Shown: piece after piece, positions 54,125-62,609 of the stretch
How positions within the stretch are numbered: the stretch's first letter is position 1
Layout of the letters: each line of letters begins with the position of its first letter
NCBI RefSeq assembly: GCF_009711135.1
Contig: NZ_WMIC01000009.1
Location: 160,092-224,091 of the forward strand
Source: Flavobacterium sp. LC2016-01
GTDB lineage: Bacteria; Bacteroidota; Bacteroidia; Flavobacteriales; Flavobacteriaceae
Direction: 5' to 3'
Length of the DNA stretch: 64,000 bases
Program-made: the position numbers and the translations under genes
The notes under the pieces: generated by a model
The model's input: the letters and a program-made list of their open reading frames with translations, nothing else
Told to the model about the DNA's origin: nothing
Database searches by the model: none

Positions 54125-54132
54125 TACTTTTG
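54125..54132 (+). promoter_or_regulatory. -7 promoter element before the DUF5362-like gene
   Basis: TACTTTTG matches TAnnTTTG; a second match, TATTTTTG, lies at 54138-54145. Either would start a transcript before ATG 54184 and could serve both that gene and the oxidoreductase 24 bases after it. Confidence 0.5.
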
Positions 54133-54183
54133 CATTGTATTTTTGATTTAATCGAAAATCTTTTAAAACCATAAAAAATAAGA

Positions 54184-54606
54184 ATGGAGGAAAAGTCAGA
54201 AGAAAATGAATTATCGTTGAGTGAATCTGCGAAAGATCATTTAAGAACGGCGGCAAATTGGGTTTATGTAATATCGATTATCGGATTGATTGTAGTAATG
54301 TATGGAGTTCTCCGTCTATTTTATGATTATATGAATCTTTCTAAATGGGATGACGTTCCTTCAGGTGGAGGAGTGGGATATTTTATGGCTATGGCCATAT
54401 TGCCCATTTTGTTGCTTATTTGTGTCGTTTGTTTTTTTCCGCTTTATTATTTATATAAATTTTCTTCAAATGTTAGAATAGCTTTTAGAGATGATGATTC
54501 AGAAGCTTTAGAAGATTCATTTAGATATTTAAAATTACATTATATCACAATTGGAATTTCGCCTCTATGCGTCATTGTATATTTTTTAGTGGTTAGCATC
54601 TTTTAA
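54184..54606 (+). CDS. DUF5362-like small membrane protein
   Basis: A 140-residue protein with an acidic N-terminus, then LSESAKDHLRTAANWVYVIS and three membrane segments (about residues 27-50, 69-95 and 117-139). FSSNVRIAFRDDDSEALEDS, then FRYLKLHYITIG, between the last two is the recognisable part. The family has no known function. The 24-base gap to the next gene suggests one transcript. Confidence 0.75.
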   Translation: MEEKSEENELSLSESAKDHLRTAANWVYVISIIGLIVVMYGVLRLFYDYMNLSKWDDVPSGGGVGYFMAMAILPILLLICVVCFFPLYYLYKFSSNVRIAFRDDDSEALEDSFRYLKLHYITIGISPLCVIVYFLVVSIF

Positions 54607-54630
54607 CAATATTATTACCTTTTAATCAAA

Positions 54631-56190
54631 ATGCCAAGAGAACTTTTACTTCAGGTAACTCCAGAAACTGCTGCAAACGAATTGTTGCTGAAAGACTATT
54701 TGTCTAAACAAATAAAAGTTTCTCCACAGGAAATTCAACACATTACAATTTTAAAACGTTCGATTGATGCACGCCAGAAAGCGATTAAAATCAATTTGAA
54801 AGTTATTATATATTTAAAAGGAGAAGCATTTCAGGAAACTAAAATTGAACTTCCTATATATAAAGATGTTTCATCAGCTCAGGAAGTGATTGTTGTTGGG
54901 GCTGGTCCAGCCGGACTTTTTGCGGCTTTGCAATTAATAGAATTAGGCTTAAAGCCAATTGTAATTGAACGAGGAAAAGACGTTCGCGGGCGCCGACGCG
55001 ATTTAAAAGCAATAAATGTAGAACATATTGTAAACGAAGATTCAAATTACTGTTTTGGAGAAGGCGGAGCCGGAACGTATTCGGATGGGAAATTATATAC
55101 ACGTTCTAAAAAACGTGGTGATGTAACTAGAATCTTAGAACTTTTAGTTGCTTTTGGAGCTTCAGAAGATATTTTAGTTGAAGCGCATCCTCATATTGGA
55201 ACAAATAAACTGCCAAAAATTATTGAAGATATTCGAAAGAAAATCATCGAGTTTGGCGGTCAGGTTTTGTTTGATACCAGAGTTGATGATATTTTGGTAA
55301 AAAATAATGAAGTCGAAGGTATCGTAACGCAAAACGGAGATAAGATTCTGGCTAATAAACTGATTTTGGCAACCGGACATTCGGCGCGTGATATTTTTGA
55401 ATTATTAGATAAAAAGAAAATTTTAATCGAAGCAAAACCTTTTGCTTTAGGTGTTCGTGCCGAGCATTCGCAGGAATTAATCGACAGTATTCAATACAGT
55501 TGTGATTATCGCGGAGAGCATTTGCCTCCAGCACCATATTCTATTGTAAAACAAGTTAACGGCCGTGGCATGTACTCGTTTTGTATGTGTCCGGGTGGTG
55601 TCATTGCGCCTTGCGCTACAAGTCCGGGAGAAGTGGTTACTAATGGCTGGTCGCCCTCAAAACGTGATCAGGCAACGGCAAATTCTGGAATTGTGATTGA
55701 GTTGAAGTTGGAAGATTTTAAACCTTTTGCAAAATTTGGAGCCTTGGCCGGAATGGAATTTCAAAAAAGTATCGAACAAAAAGCATGGCATTTGGCTGGA
55801 CAAACTCAAAAAGTTCCAGCACAAAGAATGATTGATTTTACACAAAATAAAGTTTCTGCCGATATTCCAAAAACTTCTTATGTTCCAGGAACAACTTCGG
55901 TTGAAATGGGACAAGTTTTTCCAGGATTTTTATCGCAGATTTTGCGTGAAGGTTTTAAAGAATTCGGAAAATCAATGCGCGGTTATTTAACCAATGAAGC
56001 CATTTTGCATGCTCCTGAAAGCCGAACTTCATCACCAGTCAGAATTCCGAGAGATCCTATCACTTATGAGCATTTGCAGATAAAAGGTTTATATCCGTGC
56101 GGAGAAGGGGCAGGTTATGCCGGCGGTATTATTTCTGCTGCAATTGATGGTGAAAAATGTGCTTTGATGATTGCTGAAACTTTAAAATGA
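54631..56190 (+). CDS. FAD-dependent oxidoreductase
   Basis: A 519-residue flavoprotein. A 85-residue N-terminal domain precedes the FAD site VIVVGAGPAGLFAALQLIEL (about residue 88). FGEGGAGTYSDGKLYTRSKK, ILATGHSARDIFELL, MYSFCMCPGGVIAPCATSPG and GLYPCGEGAGYAGGIISAAI are conserved in this widespread uncharacterised FAD-dehydrogenase group. The FCMCPGG cysteines may be redox-active. The substrate is not known. Confidence 0.9.
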   Translation: MPRELLLQVTPETAANELLLKDYLSKQIKVSPQEIQHITILKRSIDARQKAIKINLKVIIYLKGEAFQETKIELPIYKDVSSAQEVIVVGAGPAGLFAALQLIELGLKPIVIERGKDVRGRRRDLKAINVEHIVNEDSNYCFGEGGAGTYSDGKLYTRSKKRGDVTRILELLVAFGASEDILVEAHPHIGTNKLPKIIEDIRKKIIEFGGQVLFDTRVDDILVKNNEVEGIVTQNGDKILANKLILATGHSARDIFELLDKKKILIEAKPFALGVRAEHSQELIDSIQYSCDYRGEHLPPAPYSIVKQVNGRGMYSFCMCPGGVIAPCATSPGEVVTNGWSPSKRDQATANSGIVIELKLEDFKPFAKFGALAGMEFQKSIEQKAWHLAGQTQKVPAQRMIDFTQNKVSADIPKTSYVPGTTSVEMGQVFPGFLSQILREGFKEFGKSMRGYLTNEAILHAPESRTSSPVRIPRDPITYEHLQIKGLYPCGEGAGYAGGIISAAIDGEKCALMIAETLK

Positions 56191-56207
56191 TACTATAAAT
56201 GTGGTTT

Positions 56208-56267
56208 TGAAAACGGATGCCGCGTGAGGGATAGAGCTAAGCTACCGAAGTAGCAGCGAAAGCCCGA
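56208..56267 (+). repeat. Conserved-looking non-coding element before the terminator hairpin
   Basis: The stretch contains GCGTGAGGGATAGAGCTAAG, then GTAGCAGCGAAAGCCCGAC, and is much richer in G and C than any neighbour. It runs directly into the long hairpin at 56268. I recall similar GTGAGGGATAG...GAAAGCCCG text between genes in other bacteria, but cannot confirm copies here. No open frame is present. Confidence 0.45.
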
Positions 56268-56328
56268 CAGCAATAAAAAAAGGGGCCGACTAAGCGTTTT
56301 GCATAGTCGGCCCCTTTTTTTATTGCTG
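56268..56328. terminator. Very long perfect hairpin, bidirectional terminator
   Basis: Two 25-base arms (56268-56292 and 56304-56328) are exact reverse complements around an 11-base loop. The GC-rich core GGGGCCGACTA is flanked by seven A on one side and seven T on the other, so it can end transcription in both directions, between two convergent genes (the oxidoreductase and the quinone oxidoreductase). Confidence 0.9.
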
Positions 56329-56346
56329 GCACGCCCAGATTATTAT

Positions 56347-57306
56347 TTACGGAATCAAAATTATTTTTCCGGTACTTTTTCTGCTTTCCAGATAATCGTG
56401 CGCCAGTTTTCCTTCAGATAATTTGAAAGAAGTTGGTTCTGAAAGTTTGATTTTTCCTTCGATAATCCAATTAAAAAGCTGTGTTGCTCTTTTGATTCTT
56501 TCTTCTTTAGAATTCAAATAACTCCACAAATCGCCTCCGGTTAAGGTTTTGGAACCGTCCATTAACATTCTTGGATCTACAGGTTCAGGATCTCCGCCCG
56601 CCATTCCGAAGAAAACGACTTGTCCGCATTCTTTAGCTACTTCAAAACTTTCTTTTAAAGTGCTTCCTATACTGTCGTAAACAACATCAACGCCATTTGG
56701 AACAGTTTTGAAAACTTGCGATTTCCAATCTTCATTGTACAGGAAAACATGATCTGCACCTTGTTCAATTGCAACTTTTGCCTTGTCTGCTGAAGAAGTT
56801 AAGCCAATAACAGTTGCGCCAAAAAGCTTGCTGATTTGTGTTAAAATTTGTCCGACTCCGCCGGCAACTGCGTGAATTAATACCGTTTCGCCTTTTGCTG
56901 TTTTATGACTGTCGGTTGCTAGATAATGCGCTGTTAATCCTTGCAATAAAATCGAAGCTGCGGTTTCAAAAGAAATGTTTTCCGGCAATGGCAAAACGTG
57001 ATTTATGTTTACGGCAACCAATTCGGCGTTTGCAAAAGGAGCATCGGCGAAAGCCACGCGATCACCAACTTTATATTCAGGATGATTGTTTGCATCAACA
57101 ACAATTCCGGCGCCTTCGTAACCGGCAATAAAAGGCGGGTTTCCTTTTAAATGGTAATTTCCTTTTCGTCTGTAAACATCGGCAAAATTTAATCCGATGG
57201 CTTTCATTTCGATTAAAATTTCATCCGTTTTTAATTCCGGATTCGGGATTTCGATATATTCTAAAACATCTGAATCTCCAAAAGTAGAGAAGGTAAGTGC
57301 TTTCAT
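56347..57306 (-). CDS. Quinone oxidoreductase / zinc-independent alcohol dehydrogenase-like protein
   Basis: A 319-residue medium-chain reductase. MKALTFSTFGDSDVLEYIEI is the usual start, GLNFADVYRRKGNY lacks the catalytic-zinc Cys, and HAVAGGVGQILTQISKLFG is the NADPH site. These features place it with quinone oxidoreductases (QorA/zeta-crystallin). It has its own -7 element just upstream. Confidence 0.9.
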   Translation of the reverse strand: MKALTFSTFGDSDVLEYIEIPNPELKTDEILIEMKAIGLNFADVYRRKGNYHLKGNPPFIAGYEGAGIVVDANNHPEYKVGDRVAFADAPFANAELVAVNINHVLPLPENISFETAASILLQGLTAHYLATDSHKTAKGETVLIHAVAGGVGQILTQISKLFGATVIGLTSSADKAKVAIEQGADHVFLYNEDWKSQVFKTVPNGVDVVYDSIGSTLKESFEVAKECGQVVFFGMAGGDPEPVDPRMLMDGSKTLTGGDLWSYLNSKEERIKRATQLFNWIIEGKIKLSEPTSFKLSEGKLAHDYLESRKSTGKIILIP

Positions 57307-57326
57307 TTTTTTAATTTTTAGGACTA

Positions 57327-57334
57327 CAAAAGTA
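57327..57334 (-). promoter_or_regulatory. -7 promoter element for the quinone oxidoreductase gene
   Basis: On the minus strand the sequence is TACTTTTG, a full TAnnTTTG match, with a likely transcript start 7-8 bases later and the ATG at 57306. No -33 box was seen at the right distance. Confidence 0.58.
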
Positions 57335-57346
57335 CGCCAAAATTCA

Positions 57347-57382
57347 AAAAATAAGCCTCATTTAATTTTTTAAATGAGGCTT
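57347..57382 (-). terminator. Terminator of the aminopeptidase gene
   Basis: Read on the minus strand, AAGCCTCATTTAA pairs with TTAAATGAGGCTT around a short loop and is followed by ATTTTTTG. It ends transcripts coming from the aminopeptidase gene and lies just before the next promoter on the same strand. Confidence 0.72.
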
Positions 57383-57396
57383 TGAAAAAGTTTTTT

Positions 57397-57484
57397 TAGC
57401 CACAGATTAAAAAGATTTTCACGGATTAAATTTTAGTTTTAAAACTTTAAAAAAATCCTTTTAATCTTTCTAATCTGTGGCTAA
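57397..57484. repeat. Long imperfect inverted repeat between the aminopeptidase gene and its terminator
   Basis: TTAGCCACAGATTAAAAAGA at the left pairs with TCTTTCTAATCTGTGGCTAA at the right (a few mismatches), with a further inner match (TTTTCACGGATTAAA against the AATCC region). The outer 88 bases form one palindrome. It is non-coding and similar in style to the other spacers in this half of the window. Confidence 0.72.
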
Positions 57485-57491
57485 AAATAAA

Positions 57492-58895
57492 TTAGATTTT
57501 TGGGAATTTCATTTCGTTGAAAGTGCTTTTTTGTTTGGCCAAAGCTTCAACATCTTGCCATTTTCTTGGAGATTCTGCAGAAAGGTTTTCATAGGAATCT
57601 TTTTTGATTAAAATATCATCTTCGATACGAACGCCTATATTCCACCATTTTTTATCGCATTTGCTGTTTGCCGGAATATAAATTCCCGGTTCAACTGTCA
57701 GAATCATGTTTTCTTTTAAAGTCCCCATGTAATTTCCTTTGTCATGAACATCTAAGCCAAGAAAATGTGAACAGCCGTGCGGATAGTAAATTCTGGCATC
57801 TTTAGGATCTGTAATGATTCCTAATTTGATTAATCCTTTTGCGATAATTTCTCTCGATTTTGTATTTAAATCCTGAATAGGAGTTCCTTCTTTGCAAAGT
57901 TTAAAAACTTCTTCCTGTGCATCATAAACCAATTGGTAAATTGCTTTTTGTTCTTCAGTAAATTTTCCGTTTGCGGGAACTGTTCTGGTGACATCGGCAG
58001 AATAACCATGATATTCTGATCCAACATCCATCAGCAATAACTGGTTGTCAATTTTTGTTGAATTGTTTTCGCCATAATGCAAAATACATCCGTTTGCTCC
58101 GGCACCAACAATTGGCGGATAGCCTTCGCCTTCGGCGCCATAATGTCTGTGAACGTAAGCGTGAATTCCGTCTGCTTCATTTTCGCTCATATCAGGACCA
58201 ACAGCTTTCATTACTTCGTTGTGGGCAATGCAGGAAAGTTTTACGGTTTTACGCATTAAATCAAGTTCTTCGGGAGTTTTTATTTCTCTAAGTGAATTGG
58301 TTATATTGGTGAACAAATCTGTAGAAGTATCGTTGTTTTGGGTAATTCCGGCTTTGGTTTTAAAAGTTTCAAGTAAGCCAAAAAAATCAAATCCGCTTTT
58401 GTCATTTCCTAGATCTGTTGAGATTTTGTCATAAATGACTTTGTCAAATTTCTTGAAATCTATAACAAAGCCGTTAAAATCTTTGCCATTGTAAGCGGTT
58501 GTAAAACCAAGTTTTGATTTTGCACCTTCAACGCCTAAACGTCTTCCGGTCCAAGTTTCTCTGTTGGCATTTCTTTCTCTTACAAAAAGAATTTCGTTGT
58601 ATTTTTCTGTTCCCTGAGGTTCTTTAAAAAGCACTAAAACAGCATCTGGTTCTTTGTATCCAGTTAAATAGTACATGTCTGGATTTGCGTGATAATTGTA
58701 ATTAACGTCTTTTGAGAAAATTCTTTCCGGATAAGAAAAAACTACCGCTACTGAATTGGCAGGCATTAAAGCCCTGAAAGCTTCGCGACGGCCTTTGTGA
58801 AATTCTTTTGAAAGATAATCTGTTGGGAGATTTTCTTGAGAATGAACTTGTGAGAATGTAAATAAAACGGCAAAGAATACTACTAATTGCTTCAT
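57492..58895 (-). CDS. Exported Xaa-Pro aminopeptidase (aminopeptidase P, M24B)
   Basis: A 467-residue metallopeptidase with a signal peptide (residues 1-19, ending SQVHSQ). The N-terminal domain has YLTGYKEPDAVLVLF, and the pita-bread domain has the metal ligands in LLMDVGSEYHGYSADVTRTV (two Asp), HGCSHFLGLDVHD (His), MILTVEPGIYI (Glu) and GVRIEDDILI (Glu). It removes an N-terminal residue before proline, here outside the cytoplasm. Gene stands alone, with its own terminator. Confidence 0.93.
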   Translation of the reverse strand: MKQLVVFFAVLFTFSQVHSQENLPTDYLSKEFHKGRREAFRALMPANSVAVVFSYPERIFSKDVNYNYHANPDMYYLTGYKEPDAVLVLFKEPQGTEKYNEILFVRERNANRETWTGRRLGVEGAKSKLGFTTAYNGKDFNGFVIDFKKFDKVIYDKISTDLGNDKSGFDFFGLLETFKTKAGITQNNDTSTDLFTNITNSLREIKTPEELDLMRKTVKLSCIAHNEVMKAVGPDMSENEADGIHAYVHRHYGAEGEGYPPIVGAGANGCILHYGENNSTKIDNQLLLMDVGSEYHGYSADVTRTVPANGKFTEEQKAIYQLVYDAQEEVFKLCKEGTPIQDLNTKSREIIAKGLIKLGIITDPKDARIYYPHGCSHFLGLDVHDKGNYMGTLKENMILTVEPGIYIPANSKCDKKWWNIGVRIEDDILIKKDSYENLSAESPRKWQDVEALAKQKSTFNEMKFPKI

Positions 58896-59135
58896 TTTTT
58901 GGTTTTTTATTGATAATTTTTGGTTTTTTGATTAGTGCAAATTACAAAAAAAATACAATCACATATTGTAATTTAAATGTTTGATTAATATAGTTTTAAA
59001 CAAAATGATGTAACTTAGAGATTAGAAAAATACAGTTTGTTGTGAAAATTAAATTTCAATTAATCGTGTAACCGGGCACGAATATTGAGAACGTTCTATT
59101 TATAAAGTAATTTTAATCTTCAAAAATACATTTTT

Positions 59136-59573
59136 ATGAAAAAATACACACTAGCAGCCGTTTCCCTTTTTATGGTATTATTGACTTCTTGCAAGGCATC
59201 AAAAGAAGCGTCAAGCGGAGGAAATTTATTTGGTACAACTTGGGAATTAGAATATATTTCAGGACCAAGAATTGCTTTTGAAGGATTATATCCGAATAAG
59301 AAACCACAAATCACTTTTGATCAAAAAGAAACAAAAGTTTTTGGAAACAATGGCTGTAACGGATACAGTGCGCCTTATACTTTAAGCGGAAAATTGTTAA
59401 CTTTTGGAGAACCGGGACCAAGTACATTGATGTTTTGTGATGGAGGAGGAGAACAGCAATTTTTACAGCAAATGAAAAAAATCACAAGCTATTCGATTGA
59501 TAAGGACGGAAAATTAAATTTAATTCAAGGCGATGTGCCGATGATGAGATTTAAAAAAGTGGCGAAACAATAG
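59136..59573 (+). CDS. META-domain (HslJ-like) lipoprotein
   Basis: A 145-residue lipoprotein: the signal ends LLTSC with Cys19 as the lipid site. The META domain follows: LFGTTWELEYISGPRIAF, KVFGNNGCNGYSAPYTLSG and a C-terminal strand GDVPMMRFKKV. The GNNGCNGY motif is the family hallmark. Such proteins are linked to stress and membrane functions, but the exact role is not known. A 240-base spacer precedes it, AT-rich, with only weak promoter matches. Confidence 0.88.
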   Translation: MKKYTLAAVSLFMVLLTSCKASKEASSGGNLFGTTWELEYISGPRIAFEGLYPNKKPQITFDQKETKVFGNNGCNGYSAPYTLSGKLLTFGEPGPSTLMFCDGGGEQQFLQQMKKITSYSIDKDGKLNLIQGDVPMMRFKKVAKQ

Positions 59574-59606
59574 TTTCAGTTATTCAACTTTGATAAAGTT
59601 CAACAT

Positions 59607-59643
59607 AAAAAAAGGGAAATGACAGAATCATTTCCCTTTTTTA
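59607..59643. terminator. Bidirectional terminator between the META lipoprotein and msrA
   Basis: AAAAAAGGGAAATGA pairs with TCATTTCCCTTTTTT around a five-base loop, with A-runs and T-runs outside, so it serves both convergent genes. Confidence 0.85.
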
Positions 59644-59661
59644 TTTTACAAGCTTTTGCCC

Positions 59662-60270
59662 TTATTTCTTTTTCAGTTTGTCTTTAAAAACTTTTTCAAA
59701 TTTTTCAATTTTTGGCTGAATTACCATTTTGCAATACGGCTGATTTTTATTGTTTGCATAATAGTTTTGATGGTAATCTTCGGCTTTATAAAAAGCTTTA
59801 AAAGGCTCGACTTTTGTCACAATCGGATTGCTATACACTTTTGCTTTGTTTAATTCGGCAATAATGCTTTGAGCCGCTTTTCTTTGCTCGTCATTTTTGT
59901 AAAAAATAACAGAGCGATATTGAGTTCCAACATCTGCACCTTGACGATTTAAAGTTGTTGGATCGTGAACGGTAAAAAAGACTTTGAAGATTTCATTAAT
60001 ATCGGTTACATTTTTATCATAAGTGATCTGAACTACTTCGGCGTGACCCGTTTCTCCTGTACAGACTTCTTCATAAGTAGGATTAGGAACATTTCCGCCT
60101 GAAAATCCAGAAACAACAGATTTTACTCCATCCAGGTTTTCGTAAACAGCTTCTACACACCAATAACAGCCTCCGCCAAGTGTAATAGTTTCAAGATTTG
60201 AAGCTTTTTTATTTTGTGAAAATCCGTTTAATGACAAAGTGAATAAACAGATTAAAAGTAGATTTTTCAT
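59662..60270 (-). CDS. msrA: Exported peptide-methionine (S)-S-oxide reductase MsrA
   Basis: A 202-residue enzyme with a signal peptide (cleavage near NGFSQN). The catalytic motif is GGGCYWCVEAVY (Cys35, where GCFWC is most usual), and TGHAEVVQITYD and YRSVIFYKNDEQ are conserved. It repairs oxidised methionine, here probably in the periplasm. It follows msrB by seven bases on one transcript. The C-terminus is Lys-rich. Confidence 0.93.
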   Translation of the reverse strand: MKNLLLICLFTLSLNGFSQNKKASNLETITLGGGCYWCVEAVYENLDGVKSVVSGFSGGNVPNPTYEEVCTGETGHAEVVQITYDKNVTDINEIFKVFFTVHDPTTLNRQGADVGTQYRSVIFYKNDEQRKAAQSIIAELNKAKVYSNPIVTKVEPFKAFYKAEDYHQNYYANNKNQPYCKMVIQPKIEKFEKVFKDKLKKK

Positions 60271-60277
60271 AGTTAAA

Positions 60278-60835
60278 TTATTTGTTGTCGGGTATAAAAT
60301 CTAGAGCAATTGAATTCATGCAATAACGTTTTCCGGTTGGCTCAGGACCGTCGTCAAACAAATGTCCAAGATGTCCGCCACAACGGCCGCACAATGCTTC
60401 GATTCGTTCCATTCCGTATGAATTGTCATTTTTGTAAACCACGCTTGTTTTGTTTTCTTGTTCGAAAAAGCTTGGCCATCCACAGCTGCTGGAGAATTTT
60501 GCGGTTGATCTAAAAAGTAAGTTGCCGCAAGAAGCACAATAATAGGTTCCTTTTTCGTCAGTGTTCCAATATTTTCCCGTAAATGGTCTTTCGGTGTCGG
60601 CATGGCGCATCACGGCATAAACATCTTCGGGTAAAACCTTTTTCCACTCGGCATCACTTACATTTAATTTTGTTGTATCGGTGTTGGAGTAATAAGGATT
60701 TCCGGGTTTGCTGATTTTGTTTTCCATAGAAGTAGCTGTTTTTGAGGCTTGTTTTTTTGTGTTTTGTCCGCAGGCCTGAAAAATAAAAAGTGGCAGTACA
60801 AAACAAAGGCTGAAAATTAAGTTCTTAGATTTCAT
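60278..60835 (-). CDS. msrB: Peptide-methionine (R)-S-oxide reductase MsrB, lipoprotein
   Basis: A 185-residue enzyme from ATG 60835, with a lipoprotein signal ending FIFQACGQ (Cys22). The domain has YYCASCGNLLFRS and EALCGRCGGHLGHLF (four zinc Cys) and RYCMNSIALDF with the catalytic Cys. A ten-residue extension back to a TTG at 60865 is not used, because that codon is part of the promoter. With msrA it forms an exported repair pair. Confidence 0.93.
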   Translation of the reverse strand: MKSKNLIFSLCFVLPLFIFQACGQNTKKQASKTATSMENKISKPGNPYYSNTDTTKLNVSDAEWKKVLPEDVYAVMRHADTERPFTGKYWNTDEKGTYYCASCGNLLFRSTAKFSSSCGWPSFFEQENKTSVVYKNDNSYGMERIEALCGRCGGHLGHLFDDGPEPTGKRYCMNSIALDFIPDNK

Positions 60836-60862
60836 AGGTTTTTGGTGCATTAATCTGATGTT

Positions 60863-60870
60863 CAAAGATA
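60863..60870 (-). promoter_or_regulatory. -7 promoter element of the msrB-msrA operon
   Basis: The minus strand reads TATCTTTG, a full TAnnTTTG match, giving a transcript start near 60856, about 21 bases before ATG 60835. It rules out the TTG at 60865 as the start. Confidence 0.62.
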
Positions 60871-61104
60871 CGGCGACATTCTGCTTTGAAATGTCGGCTA
60901 AATTACAATTCAGATATTTTTAAGTATGTTTTAACTTTTTATTATTTACGTAAAAAGAAACTTTGCAGTTTTTATATCTTATTTTTAAAGGATTTTCGAT
61001 TAATAAGGAATGTAGTCTATTGTTGTCCAGAGTTTTGTAAAAAGAGGAAAGTAGTTAAACTTTTCACAATGTCTTCTAGGATTTTATAGCCATTTCTTTT
61101 TTCG

Positions 61105-61112
61105 TATTTTTG
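61105..61112 (+). promoter_or_regulatory. -7 promoter element of idi
   Basis: TATTTTTG matches TAnnTTTG and would start a transcript near 61119, only about 11 bases before ATG 61130, so the leader is very short. The rest of the 294-base msrB-idi spacer shows no gene. Confidence 0.55.
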
Positions 61113-61129
61113 TTAATTCAATACGCCCT

Positions 61130-61657
61130 ATGACAGAAGAAAACGTAATATTAGTTAACAAAAACGACGAACAGATTGGCTTAATGCCAAAATTAGAAGC
61201 ACATGAAAAAGCACTTTTGCATCGTGCATTTTCGGTTTTTATTTTAAACAATAAAAATGAAATTATGCTCCAGCAAAGAGCGCATCATAAATATCATTCG
61301 CCTTTGCTTTGGACAAATACCTGCTGCAGTCATCAGCGTGAAGGCGAGAGCAATATTGAAGCCGGAAGCCGTAGATTGTATGAAGAAATGGGATTTAAAA
61401 GCGAATTAAAAGAGCTTTTTCATTTTATTTATAAAGCGCCTTTTGATAATGGTTTGACAGAGCATGAGCTTGATCACGTAATGATTGGGTATTATGATGG
61501 TGAACCGGCCATTAATCCTGAAGAAGTTGAAGACTGGAAATGGATGAGTATTGAAGATGTAAAAGCTGATATTGAGAAACAGCCCGAAATTTATACGGTT
61601 TGGTTTAAGATAATTTTTGATGAATTTGATCATTATCTCGAAGACCATAAATTATAA
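61130..61657 (+). CDS. idi: Isopentenyl-diphosphate delta-isomerase, type 1
   Basis: A 175-residue Nudix-fold enzyme. RAFSVFILNNKNEIMLQQRA, then LWTNTCCSHQREGE with the catalytic Cys, and RRLYEEMGF, the shortened Nudix helix, are visible. YKAPFDNGLTEHELDHVMIG carries the metal and catalytic Glu. It interconverts IPP and DMAPP for isoprenoids. Confidence 0.94.
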   Translation: MTEENVILVNKNDEQIGLMPKLEAHEKALLHRAFSVFILNNKNEIMLQQRAHHKYHSPLLWTNTCCSHQREGESNIEAGSRRLYEEMGFKSELKELFHFIYKAPFDNGLTEHELDHVMIGYYDGEPAINPEEVEDWKWMSIEDVKADIEKQPEIYTVWFKIIFDEFDHYLEDHKL

Positions 61658-61679
61658 CCAAAATTAACCAAAAACCTAA

Positions 61680-62090
61680 ATGAGAGTAACCATATCAAGA
61701 AAAGCACATTTTAATGCTGCGCATCGATTGCATAGGAAAGATTGGACAGCTGAAAAAAACAATACTGTTTTTGGGAAGTGCAATAATCCCAATTTTCATG
61801 GTCACAATTATGGTTTAACTGTTAGTGTTACAGGAAAAATTGACCCGGAAACTGGTTTTGTTTTAGATGTGAAAGTATTAGCGGATATTATACTTGAAGA
61901 AGTTGAAATCCCGTTTGATCACAAAAACTTGAATCTGGATGTTCCGGAATTTCAGGATTTGAATCCGACAGCTGAAAATATAGCTGTTGTGATATGGAAT
62001 AAAATTAGAAAAAGAATTCAGCCTGATTTTGACTTAGAAATCGTGCTTTATGAAACGGACCGCAATTTTGTAACTTATAAAGGAGAATAA
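61680..62090 (+). CDS. queD: 6-carboxytetrahydropterin synthase / 6-pyruvoyl-tetrahydropterin synthase family (QueD)
   Basis: A 136-residue enzyme. The zinc His residues are in HFNAAHRLH and NFHGHNYGL, with the catalytic Cys in FGKCNNPNFHGHNY, and PTAENIAVVIW and VLYETDRNFV follow. It makes the queuosine precursor from dihydroneopterin triphosphate, or a pterin; the two subgroups are not separated with certainty. It lies 22 bases after idi. Confidence 0.88.
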   Translation: MRVTISRKAHFNAAHRLHRKDWTAEKNNTVFGKCNNPNFHGHNYGLTVSVTGKIDPETGFVLDVKVLADIILEEVEIPFDHKNLNLDVPEFQDLNPTAENIAVVIWNKIRKRIQPDFDLEIVLYETDRNFVTYKGE

Positions 62091-62093
62091 TAA

Positions 62094-62552
62094 ATGTCAT
62101 TAAAAATAGGAGATATAGTTCCGAATTTTACTGCAAAAGATAGTCACGGAGAACTTTTTGAAAGCCAGAGTGTTTTAGGAAGAAAGCCTTTAGTGATTTA
62201 TTTTTATCCAAAAGATAATACGCCAGGCTGTACTACAGAAGCCTGCAGTTTCCGCGATCAATACGAAGATTTTAAAGATTTAGGTGCTGAAGTTATTGGT
62301 ATTAGCAGTGATAGTGTAAAATCGCATCACAAATTTGCCAATAAATACAAACTGCCTTTTATTTTATTGTCAGACCAAGACAAAAGATTGAGACAGCTGT
62401 TTGGTGTCCGTAATAATTTGTTTGGGCTTTTGCCCGGAAGAGTAACTTACATTGTTGACAGAAATGGTGTGGTTATTTTTATTTTTGACAGTATGAATGC
62501 TGAAAAGCATATTCAAAAAGCGCTGGAAACAATCAAAGAATTAGTATTATAG
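62094..62552 (+). CDS. bcp: Thioredoxin-dependent peroxiredoxin (BCP/PrxQ)
   Basis: A 152-residue peroxiredoxin. VIYFYPKDNTPGCTTEACSF has the peroxidatic Cys46 and the resolving Cys51, spaced as in the PrxQ type; GISSDSVKSHHKFANKY and VTYIVDRNGVV follow. It removes peroxides using thioredoxin. It starts three bases after queD. Confidence 0.94.
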   Translation: MSLKIGDIVPNFTAKDSHGELFESQSVLGRKPLVIYFYPKDNTPGCTTEACSFRDQYEDFKDLGAEVIGISSDSVKSHHKFANKYKLPFILLSDQDKRLRQLFGVRNNLFGLLPGRVTYIVDRNGVVIFIFDSMNAEKHIQKALETIKELVL

Positions 62553-62609
62553 ATTAATAAAATAGTATTACGACAATATTTAAATAATAGAGATATTAGC
62601 CCAAAAAAG

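Noticed and set aside
58055..58434. Several plus-strand frames opposite the aminopeptidase gene
   Set aside because: They are shadows of the well-conserved metallopeptidase and have no signal of their own.
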